Position numbers and translations under genes: made by a program
In this document: piece by piece, positions 45,107 to 56,611 of the stretch
How positions within the stretch are numbered: position 1 is the first letter of the stretch
Layout: each line of letters starts with the position of its first letter
Notes under the pieces: model-generated
What the model saw: the letters and a program-made list of their open reading frames with translations, nothing else
Databases searched by the model: none
What the model was told of the DNA's origin: nothing
Source of the DNA: Saccopteryx bilineata
Taxonomy: Eukaryota > Chordata > Mammalia > Chiroptera > Emballonuridae
NCBI RefSeq assembly: GCF_036850765.1
Contig: NC_089492.1
Span: forward strand, 181,428,106-181,492,105
DNA length: 64,000 nucleotides
Reading direction: 5' to 3'

Positions 45107-46401
45107 GGGTTGGTGGCCTTGGCCTTTGCCCCGCCCCTGTGTGTGATGTTATGCTCGGTCCTGAGGGCACTGGCGAGCACCTTTGCTCAGCTGCGGGTCT
45201 CCGCTTGTTTCCGAGCTTTCGCCCTGCCTTTGCAGGATGATCCCACTCAAGGAACAGCTGCTAGCCTTGGCTCTACCACCAGGAAAGGCTGCGTGCCCAA
45301 GCTCAGCTTCGTAGCGGAACTCCGCCTCTTCTGGGCTTTTGGCTCCACCCCCGTGGGAGGAGCCTGCTACCAAGTCAGACTGCAAGCCTGGGTTGCACAG
45401 GCGAGGCAGGGATATGCTCCTCTGCCCTTGCTCCAGGGCTGGTTTCTACCCTTTCTGGGTTTCCCGCCCTTCTCCCGGAGGCTGGATTACAGGCTGCCGG
45501 CAGCTGAGTTTAGCCGCTTTTGCACGCCCCCTTCTCCCTAGCCGGGCAAGATTGAGCTCACACCTGAGCCCACTGGTGGCCAGCCGGCTTCCGCCCCTGC
45601 CAGCAGAACTGCGCTTTTGTCTCCCGCTGCCGCCCGCTCTCCGGTGCGCCCTCAGCCGTGTGGGTGGGGGCGTTGCAGCTCGGACCCTAAGACTCACTAC
45701 TGTAGACCCGAAAGCTCCCTCCTTCTATGCAACTCTGCTCTGAATGCCGCGGGGGAGCTTGTTTGGCTGCTCTCCTGCTTCCCTTTGCTGGTATTGCTGT
45801 TTCCGGGGGAAATATTCACTTCAGCTTTGGGGAGTGACTCGTCCCAGGGGTTAGAGTGGCTATCTCCCAAAAATGTTTCTCCCTATGCCTGCTAGATTGC
45901 ACTCTCTTCCTGTTACTGTGGTTCTCTCCCCTCTCCCTCCGTCTCCAGGAGCCCCGGGTGAGTGTTTGTGAGAGAGATGTTCTGCGTGGTCCCTTTAAGA
46001 AGGATCCTGGGTCTGAGAAATCAGACTCTCTCACAAACAGTATCCTGACTTGTTTCAAGCTAAATACTGTCCTTATGCTTCTTCTGGGCTCTGGGGCTGC
46101 AGGCTGGGGCTTTGTTCCTGGGGCTCAGGGCCCTTTCCCCTCTGCTAAACTCACTTCCCGCCACGCGAGTCTCTCCCTGCTGCCGTTCGCTCCGAGAAGC
46201 TGGGCAGCCCTCTCCGCGTTTCCGCTTTTCCTACCAGTCTCTGGGTGGCTTCTTCAGCGTTCCTGGGTTGAAGAGTCCTTTTAGTTTAGTCCAAAGTTGG
46301 TTTTTCCAGTTGATAGTTCATAAAATTAGTTTGTAATCCACATTGGTTCTGGGAGGTAGATGCTGGTACGTTCGCCTACTCCAGCGCCATCTTGTCTCTC
46401 T
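45062..46401 (-). promoter_or_regulatory. L1-B 5'-UTR / internal promoter
   Basis: About 1.3 kb of GC-rich sequence with many CpG, from the transcript start at 46401 to ORF1. The motif caagatggc (plus-strand gccatcttg, 46386-46394) lies at +8 to +16. The YY1 site that fixes initiation in human L1 is at nearly the same place. Promoter activity is inferred from this. Confidence 0.75.
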
Positions 46402-49400
46402 GTACCAAGCTTTTTAATCCACTCGTCCACTGACAGACACTTAGGCTGTTTCCAGATCTTCGCTATTGTGAACAATGCTGCCATAAACATGGGGGTGTAT
46501 TTCTCCTTTTCAAACAGTGCTATGGTGTCCTTGGGGTATATTCCTATCAGTGGTATAGCTGGGTCAAAAGGCAGTTCGATTTTTACTTTCTTAAGGAATC
46601 TCCATATTGTTTTGCACAGTGGCTGCACCAGTCTGCATTCCCACCAGCAGTGCAGGAGGGTTCCCTTTTTTCCACATCCTCACCAGCACTTATTCTGTGT
46701 TGTTTTTTTGATGAGCGCCATTCTGACTGGTGTGAGATGATATCTCATTGTGGTTTTAATTTGCATTTCTCTAATGATTAGTTATGTTGAGCATTTTTTC
46801 ATATGCCTATTGGCCATCTGTGTGTCCTCTTTGAAGTAGTGTCCATTTCTTTCACCCAATTTTGATTGGATTGTTTGTCTTCCTGGTATTAAGTTTTACA
46901 AGTTCTTTATAAATTTTGGTTATTAACCCCTTATCCGATATCTTGTCAAATATATTCTCCCATTGTGTAGTTTGTCTTTTTATTTTGTTCTTATTGTCTT
47001 TAGCTGTGCAGAGGCTTTTTAGTTTGATATAGTCCCATTTGTTTATCCTGTCTTTTATTTCACTTGCCCATGGAGATAAATCAGCAAATATATTGCTGCG
47101 AGAGATGTCAGAGAGCTTACTGCCTATGTTTTCTTCTAAGATGCTTATGGTTTCATGGCTTACATTTAAATCTTTTATCCATTTTGAGTTTATTTTGTGA
47201 ATGGTTTAAGAAGGTGGTCCAGTTTCATTTTTTTGCAGGTAGCTGTCCAATTTTCCCAACACCATTTGTTGAAGAGGCTGTCTTTACTTCAATGTAAGCT
47301 CTTACCTCCTTTGTAAAATAATACTTGTCCATAAAAGTGTGGGTTTATTTCTAGGTTCTCAGTTTTGTTCCATTAATCTATATGCCTGTTCTTATGCCAG
47401 TACCAGGCTGTTTTGAGTACAATGGTTTTGTAGTATAACTTATATCTGGAAGTGTGATAACTCCCACTTTATTCTTCCTTTTCAAGATTGCTGAGGCTAT
47501 TCGTGTTCTCTTTTGGTTTCATGTAAAATTTTGGAATATGTGTTCCACATCTTTGAAGTAAGTCATTGGTATTTTAATTAGTATTGCACTGAATTTATAA
47601 ATTGCTTTGGGTAATATAGACATTTTAATGATGTTTATTCTTCGTAACCATGAGCATGGTTAATGCTTCCACTTGTTTGTATCTTCTCTGATTTCTTTTA
47701 TCAATCTTTTATAATTTTCTGAGTACAAGTCTTTAATCTCCCTGGTTAAATTTATTCCTAGGTACTTTATTTTTTGGTTGCAATGGTAAAGGGGATTGCT
47801 TCCTTAATTTCTCTTTCTGACAGTTCATTGTTAGTGTATAAAAATGCCTCTGATTTCTGAGTATTAATTTTATATCCTGCCACTTTGCTGAATTCATTTA
47901 TCAGGTCTAGTAGTTTTTTGACTGAGACTTTAGGGTTTTCTATATACAATATCATACCATCTGCAAATAATGATAGTTTTACTTCTTCTTTTCCAATTTG
48001 GATGCCTTTTATTTCTTTTTCTTGTCTGATTGCTGTGGCTAGGACTTCCAGGACTATGTGGAATAAGAGTGGTGAAAGGGGGCACCCCTGCCTTGTTCCT
48101 GATCTCAAGGGTATTGCTTTTAATTTTTCCCATTGAGTATGATGTTAGCTGTGGGTTTGTCATAGATGGCCTTTATCATGTTGAGGTATGTTCCCTGTAT
48201 TCCCACTTTGCTGAGAGTTTTGATCATGACTGGGTGCTGGATTTTATCAAATGCTTTTTCTGTATCTATTGAAATTATCATGGGGTTTTTCTCCTTCCTT
48301 TTGTTTATGTGATGAATCACATTGATTGATTTGTGAATATTGTACCAGCCTTGCCTCCCAAGAATAAATCCCACTTGATCATGGTGTATGATTTTTTTCA
48401 TATATTGTTGGATCTAGTTTGCTAATATTTTGTTGAGGATTTTAGCATCTAAGTTCATCAGGGATATTGGCCTATAATTTTCTTTCTTTTTGTTGTCTTT
48501 GCCTGGTTTTGGAATCAGAATTATACTCACCTCATAAAAGGAGCTTGCAAGTCTTCCTTCCTCTTGAATATTTTGAAATAGCTTGAGAAGGATAGGAGTT
48601 AGTTCTTCTTTGATTATTTGGTAGAATTCACTTGTGAAGCCATCAGGCCCAGGACTTTTCTTTTTTGGGAGTTTTTTGATAGCTGTTTTAATCTCATTTG
48701 TTGTAATTGGTCTGTTTAGGTTTTCTGATTCTTCCAGATCAATTTTTGGAATATTATGTTTCAAGGAATTTGTCCATTTCATCTAGGTTGTCTAGTTTTT
48801 TGGCATACATAGTAATTTTTTACAATATTTTGTATTTCTGTTGTGTCAGTTGTTATTTCTCCACTCTTGTTTCTAATTTTATTTATTTGAGTCCTCTTTC
48901 TTTTTTTCTTGGTGAGTCTGGTTAAAGGTTCATTATCTTGTTTACCTTTTCAAAGAACCAGCTCTTGGTTTCATTGATCCTCTGTATTGTTTCTTTAGCC
49001 TCTATGTCATTTATTTCTGCTCTGATCTTTATTATTTCCTTCCTTCTACTACATTTGGGCTTTACTTGCTGTTTTTTTTCTAGTTCTTTTAGATGCAGGG
49101 TCAAGTTGATTATTTGAACTTTTTCTAGCTTCTGAAGGTATGCCTGTAATGCTATGAACTTCCCTCTCAAGACTGCTTTTGCTGTGACTCATAAATTTTG
49201 AGTTGATGTATCCTCATTATCGTTCGTTTCTAGGAATTTTTTATTTCTTCTTTGATCTCATTGTTAACCCATTCATTATTTAATAACATGCTATTTAGTT
49301 TCCAAGTATTTGAGTATTTTTCAGTTTTTCTGTTGTGGTTGTTTTCTAGTTTCATGCCATTGTGATCAGAGAAAGTGCTCGATATGATTTCAATCTTTTT

Positions 49401-50048
49401 AAATTTGTTGAGACTGCTTTTGTGCCCTAACATGTGGTCTATCCTAGAGAATATACCATAAGCACTTGAAAAGAATGTATATTCTGCTGCTTTAGGGTGA
49501 AAGGTTGTGAAGATATCTATTAAATCAAGTTGATCTAGTATGTCCTTTAAGTCTGCTGTTTCTTTGTTAATTTTTTTTCTTGGAAATCTATCTAGTGATG
49601 TTGGTGGGGTATTGAAATCCCCTACTATTATAGTATTGCTGTTGATCTCGCCCTTTAAGTCCATCAAAGTCTGCTTTATATATTTAGGTGCTCCTATATT
49701 AGGTGCGTAGATATTTATAATGGTTATATCTTCCTTTTGGATTGTTCTCTTTATCATTATGTAGTGACCTTCTTTATCTTTAACTATGGTCTTGGTTTTA
49801 AAGTCCATTTTGTCTGATATAAGTATTGCTTCCCCAGCTTTTTTTTCATTTCCATTTGCGTGAAATATTTTTTTCCATCCTTTTATCTTCAGCCTGTGTG
49901 CATCTTTTGATTTAAGGTGTGTCTCTTGTAGACAGCATATGTATGGGTCCTGTTTTTTTATCCATGCAGCTACCCTATGTCTCTTGATCAGATCATTTAA
50001 TCCATTAACATTTATGGTTATTACTGATATGTAATTGTTTATTGCCAT
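46402..50048 (-). pseudogene. L1-C ORF2, heavily decayed
   Basis: [10 protein letters not shown] start at 50048. The endonuclease part is open for 272 codons (to 49230, with GDFNTPP and SDHNGMKL). It is followed by fragments at 48922-49170, 48414-48782, 48120-48401 and 47767-48108. The RT catalytic box reads FADG instead of FADD (codon at 47956-47958), so even the enzyme core is lost. The C-terminal remainder is cut by L1-B and continues at 37640-37816. Confidence 0.88.
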
Positions 50049-50119
50049 TTTATTCTTTAAAACTGTATTCCTCTTTCGCTATATTCTTTTTCTCCTTTGA
50101 TTTGTTTACAACAGGCCCC

Positions 50120-51428
50120 TTAGCATTTCTTGCAGCCTTGGTTTGGTTTTAGTGAATTCCTTGAGTTTTTTTTGTCTGTAAAGCTTTTTATTTTCCCTTC
50201 AATTTTAAACAATAGCCTTGTTGGATAAAGTAGTCTTGGTTGTAGGCTCTTGTTCTGCATTACTTTGAATATTTCTTGCCATTCCCTTCTGGCCTCTAGT
50301 GTTTCTGTTGAGAAGTTGGAAGTCATCCTTATGGGGCTCCTTTGTAGGTGATCGTCTTTTTTTCTCTAGCAGCTTTTAATATTTTCTCTTTATCACTTAG
50401 CTTTGGTATTTTAATTATGATGTGTCTTGGTGTAGATTTTTTTTTTGTTTCTCTTTAATGGAGTTTTCTGTGCTTCTTGAACTTGTGAGATATTTTCCTG
50501 TCTAAATTGAGGGAAGTTTTCAGCTATGATATGTTTGAACAAAGTCTCTATCCCTTGTTCTTTCTCTTCCTCTTCAGGAACCCCTATGATGCAGATGTTA
50601 TTTCTCTTCATGTTGTCACAGAGCTCTCTTAGAGTTTCCTCAGACTTTTTTTTTTGTATTTTTCTGAAGTTGGAAATGGGGAGGCAGTCCTACAGACTCC
50701 TGCATGCACCCGACCAGGATCCACCTGGCATGCTCACCAGGGGGTGATGCTCCGCCCATCTGGGGCGTTGCTCTTTTGCAACCAGAGCCTCTCTAGTGCC
50801 TGAGGCAGAGGCCATAGAGCCGTCCTCAGTGCCCGTGCCAACTTTTGCTCCAATGGATCCTTGGCTGTGGGAAGGGAAGTGAGAGACAGAGAGGAAGGAG
50901 AGGGGGGAGGTTGGAGAAGCAGATGGGCACTTCTTCTGTGTGCCCTGACCGGGAATTGAACTTGGGACTCCTGCATGCCAGGCCGATGCTCTACCACTGA
51001 GCCAACCGGCCAGTGCCGAGTTTCCTCAGATTTTTTTAGTCTCTTTTCTTTATTGTGCTCTGCTTCTGTGCCTTCATTTATCTTGTCCTCTAACTCGCTG
51101 CTTCAATTCTCAGCTTCATTCATCCTGCTTTTAATTCCTTCCATTGTGTTCTTGATTTCTGATATTGTATATGTCATTTCTGACTGATTCTTTTTATTAT
51201 TTCAATTTTTTTAATATTTGCTATCTCTTTATTTAGGTGTTCGTAATGACCATCTATTGTTGTTCTAATATCTTTAAGCATCCTATCAATCGTGATTTTA
51301 AACTCTGCATCTGGTAATTTGGTTATATCTGACTCATTCAGGTCTTTTTCTGGGGATTTCTCTTGATTCATTTGTGTTGCATTTCTCTGCCTTCTCATTC
51401 TGTTTGTGTAAAAGAAGGCTTTGGCCAC
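50120..51428 (-). pseudogene. L1-C ORF1, broken and SINE-interrupted
   Basis: N-terminal and coiled-coil codons are readable in 51174-51390 (MRRQRNATQ at about 51398). The RRM start is in 50411-50611 (IIGVPEEEEKEQG). The C-terminal part is in 50120-50326. A SINE-A separates the coiled coil from the RRM, and frameshifts occur at several homopolymers. Confidence 0.87.
50645..51017 (-). mobile_element. SINE-A inserted in L1-C ORF1
   Basis: Complete, minus strand, with a worn B-box (ggttcaattcc type) near 50955. The 13-bp duplication gagtttcctcaga is at 50632-50644 and 51018-51030. Confidence 0.94.
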
Positions 51429-52902
51429 TGGAGTCCACTGGGTGTGGCCTCTGTGTTCCCTAGGTGTGGTCTGTCTGCAGGCCTGCCACTCCCTCTGCTG
51501 CTGCCTAGGACATTCCGGTATGGGCGTTGCCAGTGCCTGCCCACTGGGGCTGTTGCTGTGGTCTCTGCCTCTCCTTCATGGGAGTGGCTGTGATCATGTT
51601 CTAGGGTGTACAAGCCTCTGTGGCCTTGGTGTCACCCCGCCCCATGCGTGGCATTATGCTCAGCCCTGAGGGCAGGGTTCAGCACCTTTGCTCAGCTGCA
51701 GGTCTCCACTTGATTCCAGGCTTTTGCCTTGCCCTTGCAGGAGGAGCCTGCTCGTGGGACCGTTGCAAGCCTTGGCTCTATAGTCCGGGCGGGATTGTGT
51801 GCCCACGCTCAGTAGTGGAACTTCGCCTGTTCTGGGCTTTTGGCTGCACCCTCACAGGAAGAGCCAGCTTCCAAGTCAGGCCACAAGCCTTACTTCCGCG
51901 GGTGGGACAAGGCTGTACTCCTGCACCCTTGCTCAAGGGCAGGTCTCCACCCCTTCTGGGGCTCCTGCCTTTCCCCCGCAGGGTGGATTGCAAGCGACTC
52001 GCAGCTGGGCTTGACCACTTTTGCATGCCCCCTCCTCCCCAGCCAGGCAAGACTGAGCTCTCACCTAGGCCCAGTGGTGGCCAGCCGGCTTCTGCCCTTG
52101 CCGACAGAACCGCATTCTGAGTCCCGCCGCCGCCTGCCCTGGAGCGAGCCCTTAGCCGTGTGGGTGGGGGCGCTGCAGCTCAGACCCTAACACTTACTAC
52201 TGTGGTCCTGAAAGCTCCCTCCTGCTAAGTGACTCTGCTCTGAGTGCCGCGGGAGAGCTTATTTGGCCAGTGTCCTGCTTCTCTTTGCTGGTATTGCTGT
52301 TTCCAGGGGAAATATTTGCTTCTGATTTGGGGAGTGAGTCATCCCAGAGGTTATGGTGGCTGTCTCTCAAAATGTTTCTCCCTGTGCCTCCTAGAGTACA
52401 CTCTATTCCTGATATTCCAGTTCTCTTCTCTCTTCCCGTCCCCCAGAGCCCCAGGTGAGTCGTTGTGAGAGAGGTGTTCTACACGGTCCCTTTAAGAAGA
52501 ATCCTGGGTCTGAGAAATCAGTCTCTTTCTCATAAAAGGTATCCTGACTTGTTTCCAGCTAAATACTGTCCATACGCTTCTTCTAGGCTCTGGAGCTGCA
52601 GGTTGGGGCTTTGTTCCTGGGACTCAGGACCCTCCCCTCCCTGCTAAACTCACTTCTCGCCACGCGAGTCTCTCCTGGCTGCCCTTCGCTCTGGGGAGCT
52701 GGGCAGCCCTCTTCACGTTTACACTTTTCCTACCAGTTTCAGTGTGGCTTCTTCAGTGTTCTTTGTTTGAAGAGTCCTCTTAGGACAAAGTTTAAAGTTG
52801 GTTTTTCCAGATGATGGTTCTTAAAATTAGTTTGTAATCCACTTTGGTTCTGGGAGGTGGAAGTTGGTACGTCCGCCTTCTCCATTGCCATCTTGTCTCT
52901 CC
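51399..52902 (-). promoter_or_regulatory. L1-C 5'-UTR
   Basis: About 1.5 kb, homologous over most of its length to the L1-B 5'-UTR, with an additional proximal segment (51405-51560). The YY1-type motif (plus-strand gccatcttg) is at 52887-52895, again +8 to +16 from the 5' border at 52902. Confidence 0.75.
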
Positions 52903-52913
52903 AAAGAGGTTTT

Positions 52914-53097
52914 GTTTATTCATTTTAGAGAGTAGTGAGAGAGGGAGAGAGAGAGAGAGAGAGAGAAGGGTGGGAGCATGAAGCATCATGAAGCATCAAC
53001 TTCCATATGTGCCTTGACCAGGCAAGCCCTGGATTTCAAACCAGTGACCTCAGTGTTCCACGTCAACTCTTTATCCACTGTGCCACCTCAGGTCAAG
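52914..53097 (-). mobile_element. SINE-D beside the L1-C 5' end
   Basis: The minus strand begins tgacctgaggtggcacag, with a B-box-like ggtttgaaatcc, aagcatcatgaagcatcaact (a short duplication of agcatcatga) and GA-run (52935-52968). Confidence 0.88.
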
Positions 53098-53315
53098 CTA
53101 TTTATTCTTATTCCTACACATCCACGTCTGCACCTGGTATGCATTTAGTAGCTTTGAGATATTTGATTCCTACATTTCTGACATGGAGGATAAACTGAAA
53201 CTGAATGGAAGGTGCTTTTAACAAAAAAAATTCTTTGCTTCCTCCTTATTCTTTCCTTAATCAATAAGAAGCCACATTTTACCACAGCAGACCCCCACTC
53301 AAGAATGTTTGAGGA

Positions 53316-53685
53316 GCCCTGGCTGGTTGGCTCAGCGGTAGAGCGTCGGCCTAGCGTGCGGAGGACCCGGGTTCGATTCCCGGCCAGGGCACACAGGAGA
53401 AGCGCACCTTTGCTTCTCCACCCCTCCGCCGCGCTTTCCTCTCTGTCTCTCTCTTCCCCTCCCGCAGCCAAGGCTCCATTGGAGCAAAGATGGCCCGGGC
53501 GCTGGGGATGGCCCAGGCGCTAGAGTGGCTCTGGTCGCAACATGGCGACGCCCAGGATGGGACCAGAGCGTCGCCCCTGGTGGGCGTGCCGGGTGGATCC
53601 CGGTCGGGCGCATGCGGGAGTCTGTCTGACTGTCTCTCCCTGTTTCCAGCTTCAGAAAAATGAAAAAAAAAAAAAAAAAAAAAAA
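53316..53685 (+). mobile_element. Young SINE-A with poly-A
   Basis: Head gccctggctggttggctcagcggtagagc with A-box, B-box ggttcgattcc at 53371-53381, then about 23 A. The perfect 15-bp duplication aagaatgtttgagga is at 53301-53315 and 53686-53700. Carries the gccgcgctttcc subfamily block. Confidence 0.96.
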
Positions 53686-53700
53686 AAGAATGTTTGAGGA

Positions 53701-54769
53701 GACTTTAAAGTGAAAGACATTCATCTTATGATGAGAGGAGGTACTTTACTGTTCACTCGCCTCGCTGGGTAGGTCCAAGAACGAGGGCTTCCCTTTGCCC
53801 AAGGTTTATGGCCTTACTGTAGCTTCCACCACCTGCTGCCTAACACAAGGTTTCTGTTCAAAGAGGGTGTGGAGGTGTGCAGGACAAGCAGTCTCACTGT
53901 TAATCCCTGTCCCATGTCGCTTATTTGCAGTTAAAACCTGCAACGATTCAGGTTTGTTGTGATTCCAGAGATAGTTTACCTCTGCCAAGCAAGGGTTGAT
54001 CTTCTAAGTTTTGGCCCTTTCTCTCTGTACATTCATGTTAAACTATCTTCTCTATATCACTATAGCCAAACTGTGAAGAGGCACAGAACTCACATTTGCA
54101 AACTAGCAGAGATGTGGAGTGGAGCAGAGCCTACCTCGATGGAGCAGGAAAAACATTTACTCATGTAGTTGTTTATTGAGTTTCTACTATGTACCACTTA
54201 TAGTAATTAATTACTAGGGATGAAAAAAGATGGAGACACAAGCCTAGAAGGAGCCCGCAGTCTAGACATGTGGATATTTCCAAAGAATCACAGACCATGG
54301 ATTTAGAGTTAAAAAGAAATCTAAAGATATTCCTGTCTACTTCTTAGAAAGCTAGTTTTGTTCTGGTTAGTAAAATTGAACAAAGTTACCTAGATAGTAG
54401 TACCTATAGATCTTTATTTGTTAAGAGTTGATGCATCAGTATGTATATCTTGATAAATTATAAATGATCCTTTAAAAAATTCTTTTTTTCTCTGTTTCTA
54501 GTGACATATGACTTTCTTTTTTCTCATCAAATAAATTACTTGCCAAGGAACATCAATTTATTTGAGTGTGTGGAAAACTACAAGAAAAATAAAAAGAGCA
54601 GGAATATCCTCTCATTTAAAGAGCACTGATCTAGCTAGAATGGCCATTCCTTGGACAACTGGAGAAATTTAAATATGGCCTTCATATTATGTAGTAGCAT
54701 TGTGCTTGTGTTAACGTTCCTGATATGATTTATGCACTATGGTTATGTGGCACAATTTTCTTGTTGTTA
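53701..54769. other. Unassigned sequence with a possible L3/MIR relic
   Basis: Mostly low-copy. 54165-54275 (tattgagtttctactatgtacc, gatggagacacaagcc, gagcccgcagtctagac) resembles an ancient L3/MIR-type fragment in plus orientation. Confidence 0.5.
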
Positions 54770-54781
54770 GAAGTACTCAAG

Positions 54782-55138
54782 TTTTTTTTTTTTCTTTCTT
54801 TTCTTTTCATTTTTCTGAAGCTGGAAACAGGGAGAGACAGTCAGATAGACTCCCGCATGCGCCCAAACGGGATCCACCTGGCACGCCCACCAGGGGCGAT
54901 GCTCTGCCCACCAGGGGGTGATGCTCTGCCCATCCTGGGCGTCACCATGTTGCGACCAGAGCCACTCTAGCACCTGAGGCAGAGGCCACAGAGCCATCCC
55001 CAGCGCCCGGGCCATCTTTGCTCCAATGGAGCCTTGGCTGCGGGAGGGGAAGAGAGAGACAGAGAGGAAAGCGCGGTGGAGGGGTGGAGAAGCAAATGAG
55101 CGCTTCTTCTGTGTGCCCTGGCCGGGAATCGAACCCGA
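54782..55138 (-). mobile_element. SINE-A, 5' truncated at the B-box
   Basis: The usual body and T-run are present, but the minus strand starts at tcgggttcgattcc: the first about 50 bp of the tRNA head are missing. The 12-bp duplication gaagtactcaag / gaagtgctcaag (54770-54781, 55139-55150) has one change, so truncation occurred during insertion. Same subfamily as the 211 copy. Confidence 0.95.
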
Positions 55139-55150
55139 GAAGTGCTCAAG

Positions 55151-55659
55151 TTTTTGTGAGTGAAGTGTCATGATGCCTTCAAGAAACACTTATATAAGTC
55201 AGCTGAACGATAAATAAAAATTTAAAGTAAATAGCAATAATAGAGGGGGGAGTGATAAAACAAATATACAAACTGTTAACAATCAGTGAATCTGAATGAT
55301 CCTGTGGGTGTTTTTTAACACTATATTTGAAGTTGTCTGAGGTGCAAAAGAAAAAGTTAGGAGTGGGTAGAATAAAAAGCCTAGGTTGTTGGTATAATGA
55401 ATCTATTCCATTAGTGAAACTTTCCCCAAGTCTGTGGCAGTACTTGAACCTTTGAGCATGCTGTATTTCACCTTCAGCAAAATACTAGGAGGATTTTATA
55501 GATTCTGGGTCCAGTGCCATGTCTTCATTCTGACATGTTCTGCTGGTTCATTCATTAGAACGACTGATGCCCAGATCACAATATGAACTTTGGAGCTACT
55601 GGTAGGCTATGGCTTTTTCTGAATCATACTTGTCATATCTAAGCACTCTTGATTCTAGG
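55151..55659. other. Unassigned sequence
   Basis: No repeat or gene recognised. Confidence 0.45.
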
Positions 55660-56038
55660 TGTTTTTTTATTTTTTATTTTTATTTTTAGCATGTGCATGT
55701 GCAAGAGAGAGGGACAGATAAGGACAAACAGACAGGAAAGAAGAGAGATGAGAAGCATCAACTCATAGTTGCAGTTCCTTAGTTGTTCATTGATTTCTTT
55801 CTCATATGTGCCTTGACCAGGGGGCTCTAGCTTAGCTAGTGACCTCTTGCTCAAGCCAGTGACCTTGGGCTTCAAACCAGTTACCTTTGGGCTCAAGCCA
55901 GTTACCATGGGTCATGTCTATGATCCTATGCTTAAGTCAGATGAGCCTGCGCTCAAGCCAGTGACCTCAGGGTTTCAAATCTAGGTCCTCAGCATCTCAG
56001 TCCAATGCTCTATCCACTGTGCCATTGCCTGGTCAGGC
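55660..56038 (-). mobile_element. SINE-C
   Basis: The minus strand starts gcctgaccaggcaatgg, then ctcaagccag blocks, aagcatcaact and a T-rich tail. Confidence 0.9.
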
Positions 56039-56334
56039 TAGGAAGCACTTTTTAGAAAACATACTCCTACAAAATTAGAGTATATCAGTTATAGGATACC
56101 ATCAATTCTAAGATTCGTGGTGTTATCAAAGATGGGAAAATTAAAAAAAAATGGCATCTTAGCATTGATGAGGCTTTGTATATCACCAGGATTACAGGGA
56201 GAAGTAAGGCAAAGTGTGAATGAAGAGAGCAGATCAATTACTATTATGGAAATGACCCTCAGAGGACCAGAACTCCTGGTAGGCAGTGCCTAGGAATACT
56301 CATTGTTAAAACCTAAAGAAACAACATGTTCCTA

Positions 56335-56595
56335 ATAGGAGCTATCATTATGAGTCTTCATTTGGCCATGCCTGATCTTGCTGGTGTAATGAAAGTCAGG
56401 CACTTTGCATACATGATCTCACCTTATCTTTACAACAAACCTATGGGAAAGTTATTATTATCCCGTCTTTGTAGACAGAGAAACCTGGGTGCTAGAGAAA
56501 TTTACTACCTTGCCATTGTCACACAGGAAGGAGGAGGTGGAGCTGTGTCTCATAAGCAAGCAGACAACTGATCTGTACTCTAACCACTGATCTGT
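56335..56595 (+). mobile_element. MIR
   Basis: tcaggcactttgcatacatgatctcacc, tttacaacaaacctatggg, cattgtcacacaggaagg and tctgtactctaaccactg follow the MIR consensus almost end to end. Confidence 0.88.
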
Positions 56596-56611
56596 ACACA
56601 CTTCACTCCAA

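Larger units (their letters stand above)
37817..46401 (-). mobile_element. L1-B: full-length LINE-1 with an ERV-containing 3' extension
   Basis: The 14-bp duplication gtaccaagcttttt is perfect at 37803-37816 and 46402-46415, and L1-C reads straight across it. So one 8.6-kb insertion contains, in transcript order: 5'-UTR (46401-45062), ORF1, ORF2, a proximal 3'-UTR ending at about 40172, 1.9 kb of retrovirus-like sequence (40171-38257), an L1-type 3' end (38256-37829) and poly-A (T-run at 37812-37824). No A-run exists at the 40172 junction, which argues against two separate insertions. Confidence 0.88.
37430..52902 (-). mobile_element. L1-C: full-length LINE-1, split by L1-B
   Basis: The element is 37430-37816 plus 46402-52902, about 6.9 kb. 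The 11-bp host duplication aaagaggtttt is at 37419-37429 and 52903-52913. It has a complete 3'-UTR (tttaatggggtgacattg at the plus-strand left end) and a 5'-UTR whose first bases carry a YY1-type motif. Both ORFs are heavily broken, ORF1 also by a SINE-A. It is clearly older than L1-B. Confidence 0.92.
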
